From NCBI GenBank assembly GCA_029564935.1, contig JAKQPD010000058.1:1-64000 (forward strand): 64,000 bases of DNA. The letters are read 5' to 3'. The DNA is from Bacteroidota bacterium. GTDB lineage: Bacteria > Bacteroidota > Bacteroidia > Bacteroidales > VadinHA17. Position 1 is the stretch's first letter; the number at the start of each line of letters is the position of its first letter. The notes below the pieces were generated by a model. That model made no database searches. It was not told the DNA's origin and saw nothing but the letters and a program-made list of their open reading frames with translations. Both the position numbers and the translations under genes were made by a program. Positions 34,473 through 43,448 of this stretch are shown one piece after another.

Positions 34473-35666
34473 TCAGAAAGCTGTAAGAGAATTATCGAGA
34501 AGTGTTTTGATGTAAGGATAGTTATGTACGCCAGTACTTGCATCCCTGACGATCAGCTGGTAATTCAGGATAGCACCGAACTGGGCATTTGTAAGAGCCG
34601 GGAAAGCAGGTGTACCGTTGGACGGATTCTTCCAGTAACCTGTTCTGTTTGACCCGGAATCATAAATATCGAAATATCCATGGTAGAGGCCGTCTTCAGG
34701 ATCTTTCTGAAGAATGTCGTGTCCGTTTCCGAGAGCATTGATCTTATCGACAAGTTCCTTAAGCTTATCGGTTACATAAGTGCGTGCAGCTGTAAGTGTT
34801 GTGTTTGAGGCGTTCATACCTGAATGGCAATTGGTGGTATTACATCCCGAATAGTTCCCTGCCGGGCTGAAAGAATGTCCTCCCGCCAGTCCTGAAGGAG
34901 TTGCCATATGACAGGAAGCGCATGAAGCTTTTGTTGCATGCTGTGAATTTGTATAACCTGAACCGAATTCGATCCCGCCTACCCCTGATGCCATAGCTGC
35001 ATGTGTCCCGTAATGTACTCCCGTCCGGTAACTTATCGATGACATATTATAAGTGGCAGTTGGTTCCGAAACAAGTTTGGAATAATCTATCATCGCCCCT
35101 GATGCAGCTGTTATAGGTCTTGGCTGATGACACCTGGCACAAAGATTTCCTCCGCTCTTTGTGAAGTTTATTGTCTTCGTACCACCCCACATTGTCATTG
35201 GAACAGCAGCAGTAGTCGTTAATGGCAGGAATTCCGTTGCGGCATAATCCTTATGCAAGGAACTGTGGCAGGTAAAACAGTTTATTGGTCCGGGTAATGC
35301 GAGAACTGAAGAACTGGCAACATAATTATTTATGAATTTTGTAGGATCTGAAGGATTTGCAGTAATTGTTGCAGGAGTGTTCTTTGTAACTACATCCAAG
35401 AATCCCTGATGGGAATGGCATGGTGCACAGGCATTTCTGGTTCCCTCCTCAAAAGCTTCGCCTTTATAGTGAAGTGAATATTCGTATTCAAAAGCCTTGG
35501 CCAGTACCACATTGTTGTTGTGGCACAATTTGCACGTTTCGTTGGCGTCTTTGCCGTCAATACCATCGGTCCCATCTGCACCGGAAGGCCCCGCCGGCCC
35601 TTCACAGGACGCAAATAAAAATCCGATGGTAATTATGCAAATTGAAATGTAACCGGTCTTTTTCAT
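34473..35666 (-). CDS. Multiheme c-type cytochrome lipoprotein with collagen-like stretch
   Basis: Start set at 35666 (MKKTGYISICIITIGFLFASC), giving a lipoprotein signal; the track start adds 23 codons. Directly after the lipid Cys comes a short Gly-x-y collagen-like stretch (GPAGPSGADGTDGIDGKD). Heme motifs follow: CKLCH, CAPCH, CFTCH, CARCH, CASCH and a CX4CH-type CNTTNCH, so five or six hemes in 397 residues. The collagen-like spacer probably lifts the heme domain from the membrane surface. It converges with the cytochrome operon and lies divergent to ccsBA. An outer-membrane or surface electron-carrying role is inferred. Confidence 0.88.
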   Translation of the reverse strand: MKKTGYISICIITIGFLFASCEGPAGPSGADGTDGIDGKDANETCKLCHNNNVVLAKAFEYEYSLHYKGEAFEEGTRNACAPCHSHQGFLDVVTKNTPATITANPSDPTKFINNYVASSSVLALPGPINCFTCHSSLHKDYAATEFLPLTTTAAVPMTMWGGTKTINFTKSGGNLCARCHQPRPITAASGAMIDYSKLVSEPTATYNMSSISYRTGVHYGTHAAMASGVGGIEFGSGYTNSQHATKASCASCHMATPSGLAGGHSFSPAGNYSGCNTTNCHSGMNASNTTLTAARTYVTDKLKELVDKINALGNGHDILQKDPEDGLYHGYFDIYDSGSNRTGYWKNPSNGTPAFPALTNAQFGAILNYQLIVRDASTGVHNYPYIKTLLDNSLTAF

Positions 35667-35848
35667 GATACAACTGTTAAGTATAATTACGGCATGCAAT
35701 CTACAAAAATCTCTGTTTATTTTTTCACAGTTCATATGATAAATGCAATATTAAACATTAAAATTAATTTGATCAATCAGTGTTTCACATATGGAATTGA
35801 TCGAATTTTGTTAGTTTTAATTTTTTCTTTTTTAGAGAATCCGGTATT

Positions 35849-38530
35849 ATGAAAATATTAAAATTCCTGCTTTCACCAGTCTTTATGGGTTCCTTGTTCA
35901 TCATTTTTGCCTTTGCGATGGCAGCTGCCACATTCATTGAAAACGATTATGGTTCAGAAGCTGCCTACGGGATGGTATATGGAACAAGATGGTTTGAACT
36001 TGTCCTTTTCCTGCTTGCTGTCAATCTTACAGGTCAGCTTATAATAAACAGATTATTCAGGAAAAACAAGCTTCCTGTCGCATTGTTCCATCTTGCATTT
36101 ATCCTCATGATCGCCGGAGCCGGTATAACAAGGTATTTCGGATGGGAAGGTATCATGCATATACGTGAAGGTGAATCCTCTGACAAATGTTTTTCAGATG
36201 ATAAATACTTAAGGTATCAGGTCAGAAACAGTTCCGGCGAGATCCTTGCTGAAGAATCAGAAGATTACAATCTTTCTTCATCATCAGCATCCGGCTTCAG
36301 GAAGAAGATCATGGCGGGAGGCAGGGAATATGAACTTGTATTTGCCGGTATGATGTCGGAAACGCCTGTTTTTCATCTTTTCGCAGATGGTAAACCCGAA
36401 ATGATCCTTCTTAAACAGGGGCCGGATGAATCCTTTGTTTCGGGATCATTCAAATCGGATGACATGGAGTTCGAGATAGCATACGGTTCTAATGCAACCT
36501 TACTTCCTTTCAAACTTTTACTCAATGATTTTATCCTCGAAAGATATCCCGGATCAGACAGCCCTTCGGGTTACAGAAGCGACGTAATCCTTATCGATGA
36601 GCCTGAAAATGTAAAAATGCCTTTTGAGATTTATATGAATAATGTCCTTAAATATAAAGGTTACAGGTTTTACCAGTCTTCATATGATCCCGACGAAAAG
36701 GGAACTGTCCTTTCTGTTAACCACGACAGGGCAGGAATGATCGTCACATATACCGGTTATGCCGTTCTTTTTCTTTTTATTGTCCTTTCATTACTTATCA
36801 GAAATTCAAGATTCCGGACAGTTCAGCCGGGATTATGGAATTCATATCTCAGGAAGACCGTTCCGGTAGTTTTATTGATGTTCATGGTTCCCGGACTTAA
36901 TGATATTTCGGCCCAGCATTTCATTCCCGGTAAAAATGCATCGGATGAACTTGGAAAGATACTTGTACAGGATCAGAGAGGCAGAACCAAGCCTCTTTTT
37001 ACCCTGAGCAATGATATAGTCAGGAAGGTGACCGGTGAAAATAAATTTGAAGGATATTCCTCGATGCAGTTTTTCATGGGACTGCTTCTTGACTTTGACC
37101 ACTGGAAGGATCTGCCTTTAATCAAAGTAACAAATAATGAATTACGCAGGAAGATAGGGGTAAGAGGAAGATATGCTGCCTTTTCAGATCTTGTAGATAT
37201 GAGCGGAGGCGGGTCCTATAAGCTTTCAGCTGACGTAAATTCTTCATATTCAAAATCACCGGGGAACAGGAATAAGAAGGATAAAGAGATAATGAAGGTT
37301 GATGAAAGGGTCAATATTCTTTTTATGATCTACAGGGGTGATTTCCTCAGGATGTTTCCCACTAAAGACAGTACCCATACCTGGGGCCCCCCGCATGAAG
37401 CTCTTACGGGGGCTGTGAACAGGGAGGATTCATTATATCTTCAGAATATTGTATCTGCAATGGCACAGGCTGTACAGGCAGATAATACTGTAAGAGCCCG
37501 TCAGGTTGTCTCATCAGTATCATCATATCAGGAAAGACACACAGAGTACCAGCTACCTTCACAATCAAGGGTCAAAGCCGAAATAATTTACTACAAACTT
37601 GCTGTATTTGAAAGACTGTTCCCGTTTTATCTGTCCCTTGGTCTTATCATGATAATCTTACTGATAATTAAGGTCATAAGTAATAATCCGGGAGGATACT
37701 CTCTTATAAAAGTCCTGAGATGGATCCTTCTTGCCGGTTTTATCCTTCATACTTCAGGAATTGCGCTGAGGTGGTATATTGCAGGTCATGCACCTCTGAG
37801 TAATGGATATGAGTCTATGATTTTCATTTCATGGATAACACTTCTTGCCGGGTTCATTTTCAGCCGGAAGTCGGATTTTGCTCTTTCCTCAACCGCAGTT
37901 CTGTCAGGCCTTACCCTTCTGGTGGCACATATGAGCTTTATGGATCCTGAGATCACTAATCTTGTTCCTGTGCTGAAATCATACTGGCTCACTCTTCATG
38001 TTTCAGTAGTTACCGGCAGTTACGGGTTCCTGGGTCTGGGAGCTCTTCTCGGACTTCTTTCATTGGTACTGCTGGTAATGGTTAACGGGAAGAACAGGGA
38101 AAGGATCTCGGGAACAATCGATGAGCTGACAGTTATTAATTACAAAACGCTTACACTCGGATTATATTTTCTTACTATCGGGACCTTTCTTGGCGCCGTA
38201 TGGGCAAATGAATCATGGGGAAGGTACTGGGGCTGGGATCCGAAGGAAACATGGTCGCTGATCACAATAGTTGTTTATACACTGGTCACACACTCAAGAA
38301 TGATACCCGGGATGAAAGATATCTATACATTTAACCTGTTGTCTTTGTTTGCATTCTCATCTGTCCTGATGACATATTTCGGGGTTAATTATTATCTGTC
38401 GGGACTTCATTCCTATGCAGGAGGCGATCCGGTACCGGTACCGGTATTTGTATATGTTACAATAATTTTGCTTGTAACGCTTTCGGTTACGGCATATATA
38501 AGGTATAAGAAATTCAGAACGGGAGAATAG
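35849..38530 (+). CDS. ccsBA: Cytochrome c maturation protein CcsBA (fused ResB-CcsA)
   Basis: The 893-residue polytopic protein joins a ResB/CcsB-like N-terminal half (four spans and a large periplasmic region up to about residue 580) with a CcsA-like C-terminal half. The latter includes the heme-handling WWD-type segment ESWGRYWGWDPKETWSL near 785-800 and flanking His residues. This system II enzyme exports heme and attaches it to CxxCH motifs. Its position beside seven or more heme-binding gene products is fitting. No ccsX/thioredoxin partner lies nearby. A palindromic stretch and two terminators follow. Confidence 0.93.
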   Translation: MKILKFLLSPVFMGSLFIIFAFAMAAATFIENDYGSEAAYGMVYGTRWFELVLFLLAVNLTGQLIINRLFRKNKLPVALFHLAFILMIAGAGITRYFGWEGIMHIREGESSDKCFSDDKYLRYQVRNSSGEILAEESEDYNLSSSSASGFRKKIMAGGREYELVFAGMMSETPVFHLFADGKPEMILLKQGPDESFVSGSFKSDDMEFEIAYGSNATLLPFKLLLNDFILERYPGSDSPSGYRSDVILIDEPENVKMPFEIYMNNVLKYKGYRFYQSSYDPDEKGTVLSVNHDRAGMIVTYTGYAVLFLFIVLSLLIRNSRFRTVQPGLWNSYLRKTVPVVLLMFMVPGLNDISAQHFIPGKNASDELGKILVQDQRGRTKPLFTLSNDIVRKVTGENKFEGYSSMQFFMGLLLDFDHWKDLPLIKVTNNELRRKIGVRGRYAAFSDLVDMSGGGSYKLSADVNSSYSKSPGNRNKKDKEIMKVDERVNILFMIYRGDFLRMFPTKDSTHTWGPPHEALTGAVNREDSLYLQNIVSAMAQAVQADNTVRARQVVSSVSSYQERHTEYQLPSQSRVKAEIIYYKLAVFERLFPFYLSLGLIMIILLIIKVISNNPGGYSLIKVLRWILLAGFILHTSGIALRWYIAGHAPLSNGYESMIFISWITLLAGFIFSRKSDFALSSTAVLSGLTLLVAHMSFMDPEITNLVPVLKSYWLTLHVSVVTGSYGFLGLGALLGLLSLVLLVMVNGKNRERISGTIDELTVINYKTLTLGLYFLTIGTFLGAVWANESWGRYWGWDPKETWSLITIVVYTLVTHSRMIPGMKDIYTFNLLSLFAFSSVLMTYFGVNYYLSGLHSYAGGDPVPVPVFVYVTIILLVTLSVTAYIRYKKFRTGE

Positions 38531-38580
38531 GCAAGAGGAGTAATCGTTAGTAAGAATTGTGGCTAAAGAGGGTTGGGATT

Positions 38581-38617
38581 ACCAATTGAGTTCCGCAAGT
38601 GGCGGAACTCAATTGGT
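38581..38617. repeat. 16-bp hairpin after ccsBA
   Basis: Arms accaattgagttccgc and gcggaactcaattggt flank a 5-nt loop. There is no T-run right after it (a G-rich run follows), so it is classed as a palindromic repeat rather than a terminator. Confidence 0.8.
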
Positions 38618-38660
38618 GATCCCCGGGGGGGAGAACCATCAAAAATAAAAAGTCTGTCCC

Positions 38661-38690
38661 GGCTGGCGCCGGGCCAGCCATATTTTTTTT
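38661..38690 (+). terminator. Terminator downstream of ccsBA
   Basis: GGCTGG/CCAGCC stem with a GC-rich loop followed by ATATTTTTTTT, reading on the + strand. It lies 130 bp past the ccsBA stop and would end that transcript. It shares the flanking words aaaaataaaaag and agccatatttttt with the next hairpin. Confidence 0.75.
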
Positions 38691-38721
38691 AATCGCTTCC
38701 AAAAGCAAGCTTTTGTCGCTA

Positions 38722-38766
38722 TTAAAAAAATATGGCTGTCGCTACGCGTCAGCCTTTTTATTTTTG
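38722..38766. terminator. Bidirectional terminator abutting tRNA-His
   Basis: The stem GGCTG/CAGCC (38734-38754) has A/T runs on both sides: TTTTTATTTTT on the + strand and, on the minus strand, ATATTTTTTT. The minus-strand copy would terminate tRNA-His, whose 3' end lies about a dozen bases away. Confidence 0.7.
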
Positions 38767-38767
38767 G

Positions 38768-38842
38768 GGTGGAAGATGGGATTCGAACCCACGACCCTCG
38801 GAACCACAATCCGGTACTCTAACCAGCTGAGCTACATCCACC
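38768..38842 (-). tRNA. tRNA-His (anticodon GTG)
   Basis: The minus strand folds as a complete cloverleaf: acceptor GTGGATG/CTTCCAC (one T-T mismatch), D stem GCTC/GAGT, anticodon stem CCGGA/TCCGA with loop TTGTGGT (anticodon GTG), and T arm GTGGG/CCCAT with TTCGAAT. The encoded G at position -1 faces C73, the identity feature of bacterial tRNA-His. No CCA is encoded. An excellent promoter lies 12 bp upstream. Confidence 0.95.
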
Positions 38843-38854
38843 GTTTCAGGAATG

Positions 38855-38885
38855 CAAAAATAGCCCCAATATTTTTATTAGCAAA
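38855..38885 (-). promoter_or_regulatory. Promoter of tRNA-His
   Basis: On the minus strand TTTG (38885-38882), then 19 bp, then TATTTTTG (38862-38855), matching the Bacteroidota consensus. The transcript would begin about six bases before the mature tRNA. Confidence 0.7.
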
Positions 38886-38932
38886 ATTTTGTTTTTAATT
38901 TCTTACCAAAACCTCCAATTACTATATTTGTG

Positions 38933-38940
38933 CGTTTTTT
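38933..38940 (+). promoter_or_regulatory. Putative -7 element of the flippase gene, with no room for a leader
   Basis: TATATTTG ends only 3 bp before the first ATG (38944). The -33 region reads TTTC at a 20-bp distance. A start site about 6-7 bp downstream would fall on the second of two adjacent ATG codons (38947), which would make a leaderless mRNA. Confidence 0.45.
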
Positions 38941-38943
38941 AGA

Positions 38944-40302
38944 ATGATGAAACTGAAATTAATAAAATTTGTCGATAATATTTCAGGTCTTCAGATCTAC
39001 CAGCTTTCAAGGTTTATCGTCTTCCTTATTATAAGTATTGTATTTACAAAGACCCACCTGTCAAGTGCGGAAATAGGAAAATGGGAAATGTTCCTCTTTA
39101 TCGCCGGCATGCTGAGCTTTTTCTGGGTAACTGGTATTATACAGGCACTGCTGCCGCTTTACCACCGTAACAGGACATACAGGAAAATGGGGGATACAGG
39201 TGCGGGAAAATCTCCGGAAATATTCAATGCTTTCCTTCTTCTTACATTTTTCAGCCTGCTGACTTTCGTTCTTGGCCATTCGGTTAAGGGTAGTATATCG
39301 GTTTTCCACCTGTCGGGAAACATACCATTCATGAACCTCCTGCTGCTCTATCTTCTTCTGAGCAGTCCGGTCTGCCTTATTGAATACATTTATCTGCTTA
39401 ACAACAGATCATACAGGATCATCCAGTACGGATTTTATACATTCTCGGCGCAGCTTATTCTGGTTATTGCACCTATCCTTGCCGGGAAGGATATTATCTG
39501 GTCGATTTATGGCCTTCTGGTTATTACGGGAGTGAGATGGATATGGCTGATAGTTCTCCTCAAACGCTATACAGCCCCGGAATTTTCATGGAAATTCATG
39601 AAGGAACATCTTTATCTTGGAGCTCCTCTTATTATAACTTCACTAATAAGCGGTTCGGCACAGTATATTGATGGTGTGATAATATCAACGGTATATCGCG
39701 ATCCGGCAATGTTCGCGTGGTTCCGCTATGGTGCAAAGGAATTTCCCCTTGTCCTTCTTCTTGCAAACGGGCTCAGTAATGCAATGCTCCCCGAATTTGC
39801 AACAAGAGCTAAAATGAAAGATTCGCTGGTTAAACTGAAGCTTAAGTCAAAACGGCTTATGCACCTTCTGTTCCCGGTGACAATGGTGATAATGCTTTTT
39901 ACCCGATGGCTTTATCCGCGGCTGTTTGCACCAGAGTTTCATAAGAGTGCCGGGGTATTCCTTGTTTATTCACTCCTGATAATACCACGGCTTGTATTCC
40001 CACAGACAATCGTCATTGGCAGAAAGAAAACAAGAATTACCCTTATTGCAGCACTTATTGAGATCGGACTCAATATCCCCCTTAGCCTCCTTATGATAAA
40101 ATGGGGTTACGGAATTGTAGGCGTGGCGCTCGCCACTTTCATCGTATATTGTATTTCAAAGATCTTCCTTGCCGGGTATGTCTGGGTTAAAATGAAAATT
40201 AAACCAACCGAATATATCCCGCTGAAGTTATTTATTATCTACTCAATCCTTACAGCTGTGGTATTCATTCTGGTAGACCGTGGGATAATTGATATCCGGT
40301 GA
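38944..40302 (+). CDS. Polysaccharide flippase (Wzx/MATE-like MOP superfamily)
   Basis: The 452-residue protein has 12 or more hydrophobic spans arranged like oligosaccharide flippases: FVDNISGLQIYQLSRFIVFLIISIVFTKT at the start, APLIITSLISGSAQYIDGVIIS in the middle, and GYGIVGVALATFIVYCISKIFLAGYVW near the end. It moves lipid-linked glycans or similar molecules across the inner membrane. No glycosyltransferase genes are adjacent, so it is an orphan. The gene is divergent from tRNA-His. A purine-rich repeat follows the stop. Confidence 0.85.
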   Translation: MMKLKLIKFVDNISGLQIYQLSRFIVFLIISIVFTKTHLSSAEIGKWEMFLFIAGMLSFFWVTGIIQALLPLYHRNRTYRKMGDTGAGKSPEIFNAFLLLTFFSLLTFVLGHSVKGSISVFHLSGNIPFMNLLLLYLLLSSPVCLIEYIYLLNNRSYRIIQYGFYTFSAQLILVIAPILAGKDIIWSIYGLLVITGVRWIWLIVLLKRYTAPEFSWKFMKEHLYLGAPLIITSLISGSAQYIDGVIISTVYRDPAMFAWFRYGAKEFPLVLLLANGLSNAMLPEFATRAKMKDSLVKLKLKSKRLMHLLFPVTMVIMLFTRWLYPRLFAPEFHKSAGVFLVYSLLIIPRLVFPQTIVIGRKKTRITLIAALIEIGLNIPLSLLMIKWGYGIVGVALATFIVYCISKIFLAGYVWVKMKIKPTEYIPLKLFIIYSILTAVVFILVDRGIIDIR

Positions 40303-40370
40303 CAGGAAGAGAAGGAGAGGGGAAAAGGAGAAGAGGAGATGAGGAGATGAGGGGAAAAGGGGAAGGGATT
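40303..40370 (+). repeat. Polypurine tract after the flippase gene
   Basis: The 68 bp after the stop are almost pure G and A on the + strand, made of imperfect units (gaggagatgaggagatgagg, ggggaaaagg). Similar short tracts follow the MBL gene (8156-8190) and ccsBA (38520-38540). Confidence 0.7.
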
Positions 40371-40380
40371 TAAAAAATCA

Positions 40381-40412
40381 TTTGGCAAATTGAAAATTAC
40401 TAGTTAATTTTG
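40381..40412 (+). promoter_or_regulatory. Promoter of rpmE2
   Basis: TTTG (40381-40384), 20 bp, TAATTTTG (40405-40412). This is a strong consensus match, as expected for a highly expressed ribosomal protein gene. The leader would be about 45 nt. Confidence 0.7.
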
Positions 40413-40463
40413 CACTCCCTAAACAGAGACGATTTATATTAAAAATAATAAACAGATTTAACA

Positions 40464-40733
40464 ATGAAACAGGGAATACATCCGGGGAATTACAGATTTG
40501 TTGTATTTCAGGATATGTCAAACGGTTATTCATTCCTGACAAAATCTACTGCTCCTTCACGGGAAAATATTAAATGGGAAGATGGGAATGAGTATCCCCT
40601 TATTAAGCTTGAGATCTCAAATACGTCTCATCCGTTCTATACCGGTAAGATGAAGCTTGTTGATACGGCAGGAAGGGTTGATAAGTTCATGAACCGCTAT
40701 AAAGATCACGTTAATAAGAAAAAGGAAAAGTAA
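40464..40733 (+). CDS. rpmE2: 50S ribosomal protein L31, type B
   Basis: The 89-residue protein is the zinc-free, type B form of L31: it begins [21 protein letters not shown], has [28 protein letters not shown] and a lysine-rich tail, and lacks the CxxC pairs of type A. It binds the large ribosomal subunit and bridges the two subunits. The gene is alone between a strong promoter and a classical terminator. Confidence 0.96.
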   Translation: MKQGIHPGNYRFVVFQDMSNGYSFLTKSTAPSRENIKWEDGNEYPLIKLEISNTSHPFYTGKMKLVDTAGRVDKFMNRYKDHVNKKKEK

Positions 40734-40756
40734 TATTCAGATAACTGAAATGCAAA

Positions 40757-40782
40757 GGGGCTCTGTCAGAAGCCCCTTTTTT
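40757..40782 (+). terminator. Rho-independent terminator of rpmE2
   Basis: GGGGCT/AGCCCC stem with an 8-nt loop followed by TTTTTT, 23 bp after the rpmE2 stop. The remaining space to lon holds a TAAATTTG box (40942-40949), a likely -7 element for lon. Confidence 0.88.
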
Positions 40783-40985
40783 GTAGTTCCTGGTTGCCCG
40801 GAGCAGGCAGGGATTCAGGTGGATAAGTGCCTTGCCGGTCAGTATCCTGAAGGTTCAGAGTGATAAAAAGAATACGGTTTGTGAAACATTTGGCATAATC
40901 ATTGCGTAGGATTGAAACGGCTTTTTTGAGAAAATATTCAGTAAATTTGGCACTTACGGTAGCAGGTTTTGACAGGAGACACTAA

Positions 40986-43448
40986 ATGGAGAAGAAATTC
41001 AGACGTACGGTAAATGATCTGTTCATCCCGGACATGCTTGATGGTGAGGGAGATATAATACCCATAATATCTGATGGCGATGACAGGGATCTTGAGAATG
41101 TTGAGGTACCTGATGTAATTCCGGTGCTTTCGCTAAGGAATACCGTACTTTTCCCGGGGGTGGTGCTTCCGATATCAATAGGCAGGCCACGTTCCATACA
41201 GCTGATAAAAGATGCTTACAGGACCGATAAAATAGTAGGGACAGTTGCCCAGAAGGATCCGGATCAGGAGAATCCGGGATTTGCCGACCTTCATCAGGTC
41301 GGTACCATCGGACAGATCGTCAAGCTGCTTGAAATGCCGGATGGTTCGACCACTGCCATAATACAGGGCAGGAAAAGAATGATACTCAGCGAACTGATCT
41401 CCGACGATCCGTACTTTGTAGCCAAAGTCAGATCCATTCCTGAAAAAAAACCTGAAAAACAAAGCAAAGACTTCGATGCGATAGTCGGGTCCCTCAAAGA
41501 TCTTTCCCTCAAGATCATAAAGATAAATCCGAATATAAGTCCCGAAGCAACTTTTGCCATAAAGAACATCGAGAACAATACTTATCTTATCAACTTTATA
41601 TGTTCCAATACTGACATAAAGGTTCAGGACAAGCAGAAGCTTCTGGAAATAAACAATATACGTGACAGGGGATTTATGCTTCTTGAGTTCCTTGTACAGG
41701 AGATCCAGGTCCTTGAGCTGAAGAATGAGCTTCAGTCTAAGGTTAAAAGTGACCTTGATCAGCAGCAGAGGGAATTTCTGCTTCATCAGCAGATGAAGAC
41801 CATACAGAATGAGCTTGGCGGGAATCCTGTTGAAAAAGAAATAGAGGAATACCTAAGGAAAGCAGATAACAAGAAATGGAACGCCGATGTCAGGAAAATA
41901 TTTGATAAGGAACTCGATAAGCTTCGCCGTCTGAATCCTGCTGCCGCAGAATATTCGGTTCAGGTCAACTATATCCAAACCCTGCTTGATCTGCCATGGG
42001 GTGAATACACGCCTGATAATCTTGATCTTAATAATGCACGCCAGGTACTTGATGATGATCATTTCGGACTTGATGACGTTAAGGAAAGGATTCTTGAGCA
42101 CCTTGCCGTTCTTAAGCTCAAGGGTGATCTGAAATCGCCGATCCTGTGCCTTTACGGACCTCCAGGAGTCGGAAAAACATCCCTTGGGAAATCTGTTGCC
42201 AGGGCCCTTGGCAGAAAATATGTCAGGATGTCACTCGGCGGACTTCATGATGAAGCGGAAATAAGGGGTCACAGAAAAACATATATCGGTGCAATGCCGG
42301 GAAGGATAATCCAGAACATCAAGCGTGCAGGTACTTCAAATCCTGTATTCATCCTTGATGAAATAGATAAGGTTGGTCAGGATTTCAGAGGTGATCCTTC
42401 ATCAGCTCTTCTTGAAGTACTCGATCCGGAGCAAAACAGCACTTTTTTCGATAACTTCATCGAGATGGAGTATGATCTGTCGAGGGTACTCTTCATTGCA
42501 ACTGCAAATACTCTTAGTACGGTAAGTCCGGCTCTGCGCGACAGAATGGAAACAATAGAGATAACCGGCTATCTTGTTGAGGAGAAGCTGGAGATTGCCA
42601 GACAACATCTTTTGCCCAGACAGCTTGAGAATCATGGTGTTAAACCCAATCAGCTGATCATCAGCAACAATATCTTTGAAAAGCTTATCGAAAGATATAC
42701 CCGCGAATCGGGTGTCAGGGAACTTGACAAACGTCTGGCAAAGATTGTCAGGGTAACAGCAAAGAACATTGCATCCGGCACAAAATACCAGCCTGCACTG
42801 GCTGAAAAAAATCTTGCGGAAATACTGGGTCCTCAGAAGTACACAAAAGACCTTTATACCGGTAATGAACAGGCCGGCATTGTGACCGGTCTGGCATGGA
42901 CCGCAGCAGGAGGGGAGATCCTTTTTGTGGAAACAAGCATAAGCGCCGGCTCCGGAAAGCTTACAATGACGGGAAATCTCGGAGAGGTCATGAAGGAATC
43001 AGCCATTCTTGCCCTCGAATATCTGAAAGCAAATGCAGGACTTCTAAATTTGCCGGAGAACTTTTCGGAAAAATGGAATGTACATGTTCATGTTCCCGAG
43101 GGAGCGATACCAAAGGACGGTCCGTCTGCAGGAATAACGATGGCAACATCCATCGCATCGGCATTTACCCAGAGGAAAGTTAAGAAATATGTAGCTATGA
43201 CAGGTGAGATAACCCTTCGTGGTAAAGTCCTGCCTGTAGGAGGTATTAAAGAAAAGATCCTTGCTGCCAAAAGAGCAAACATCAGGGAGATAATTCTCTC
43301 GGAAGAGAACAGGAAAGATGTTGAGGATATCAAGGAGATCTATATTAAAGGATTGAAATTCCATTACGTAGGCACTATTATGGATGTGCTTGAGCTGGCC
43401 CTTCTGAAGCAAAAGGTCAGCAATGCCAGGAAAATTTCTTTCGGATGA
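40986..43448 (+). CDS. lon: Lon ATP-dependent protease
   Basis: The 820-residue protein has the Lon N-domain (VIPVLSLRNTVLFPGVVLPI), a coiled region around residue 260 (QQREFLLHQQMKTIQNELG), an AAA+ ATPase (Walker A GPPGVGKTS, Walker B FILDEIDK) and a C-terminal protease domain. The catalytic pair is Ser714 in DGPSAG and Lys757 in GGIKEK, 43 residues apart as in E. coli (679/722). It degrades damaged and regulatory proteins in the cytoplasm. It overlaps coaD by four bases (ATGA). Confidence 0.97.
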   Translation: MEKKFRRTVNDLFIPDMLDGEGDIIPIISDGDDRDLENVEVPDVIPVLSLRNTVLFPGVVLPISIGRPRSIQLIKDAYRTDKIVGTVAQKDPDQENPGFADLHQVGTIGQIVKLLEMPDGSTTAIIQGRKRMILSELISDDPYFVAKVRSIPEKKPEKQSKDFDAIVGSLKDLSLKIIKINPNISPEATFAIKNIENNTYLINFICSNTDIKVQDKQKLLEINNIRDRGFMLLEFLVQEIQVLELKNELQSKVKSDLDQQQREFLLHQQMKTIQNELGGNPVEKEIEEYLRKADNKKWNADVRKIFDKELDKLRRLNPAAAEYSVQVNYIQTLLDLPWGEYTPDNLDLNNARQVLDDDHFGLDDVKERILEHLAVLKLKGDLKSPILCLYGPPGVGKTSLGKSVARALGRKYVRMSLGGLHDEAEIRGHRKTYIGAMPGRIIQNIKRAGTSNPVFILDEIDKVGQDFRGDPSSALLEVLDPEQNSTFFDNFIEMEYDLSRVLFIATANTLSTVSPALRDRMETIEITGYLVEEKLEIARQHLLPRQLENHGVKPNQLIISNNIFEKLIERYTRESGVRELDKRLAKIVRVTAKNIASGTKYQPALAEKNLAEILGPQKYTKDLYTGNEQAGIVTGLAWTAAGGEILFVETSISAGSGKLTMTGNLGEVMKESAILALEYLKANAGLLNLPENFSEKWNVHVHVPEGAIPKDGPSAGITMATSIASAFTQRKVKKYVAMTGEITLRGKVLPVGGIKEKILAAKRANIREIILSEENRKDVEDIKEIYIKGLKFHYVGTIMDVLELALLKQKVSNARKISFG

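Noticed and set aside
38713-38898. Plus-strand 61-residue ORF
   Set aside because: Runs through the tRNA-His gene in antisense and a terminator; not credible as a protein.
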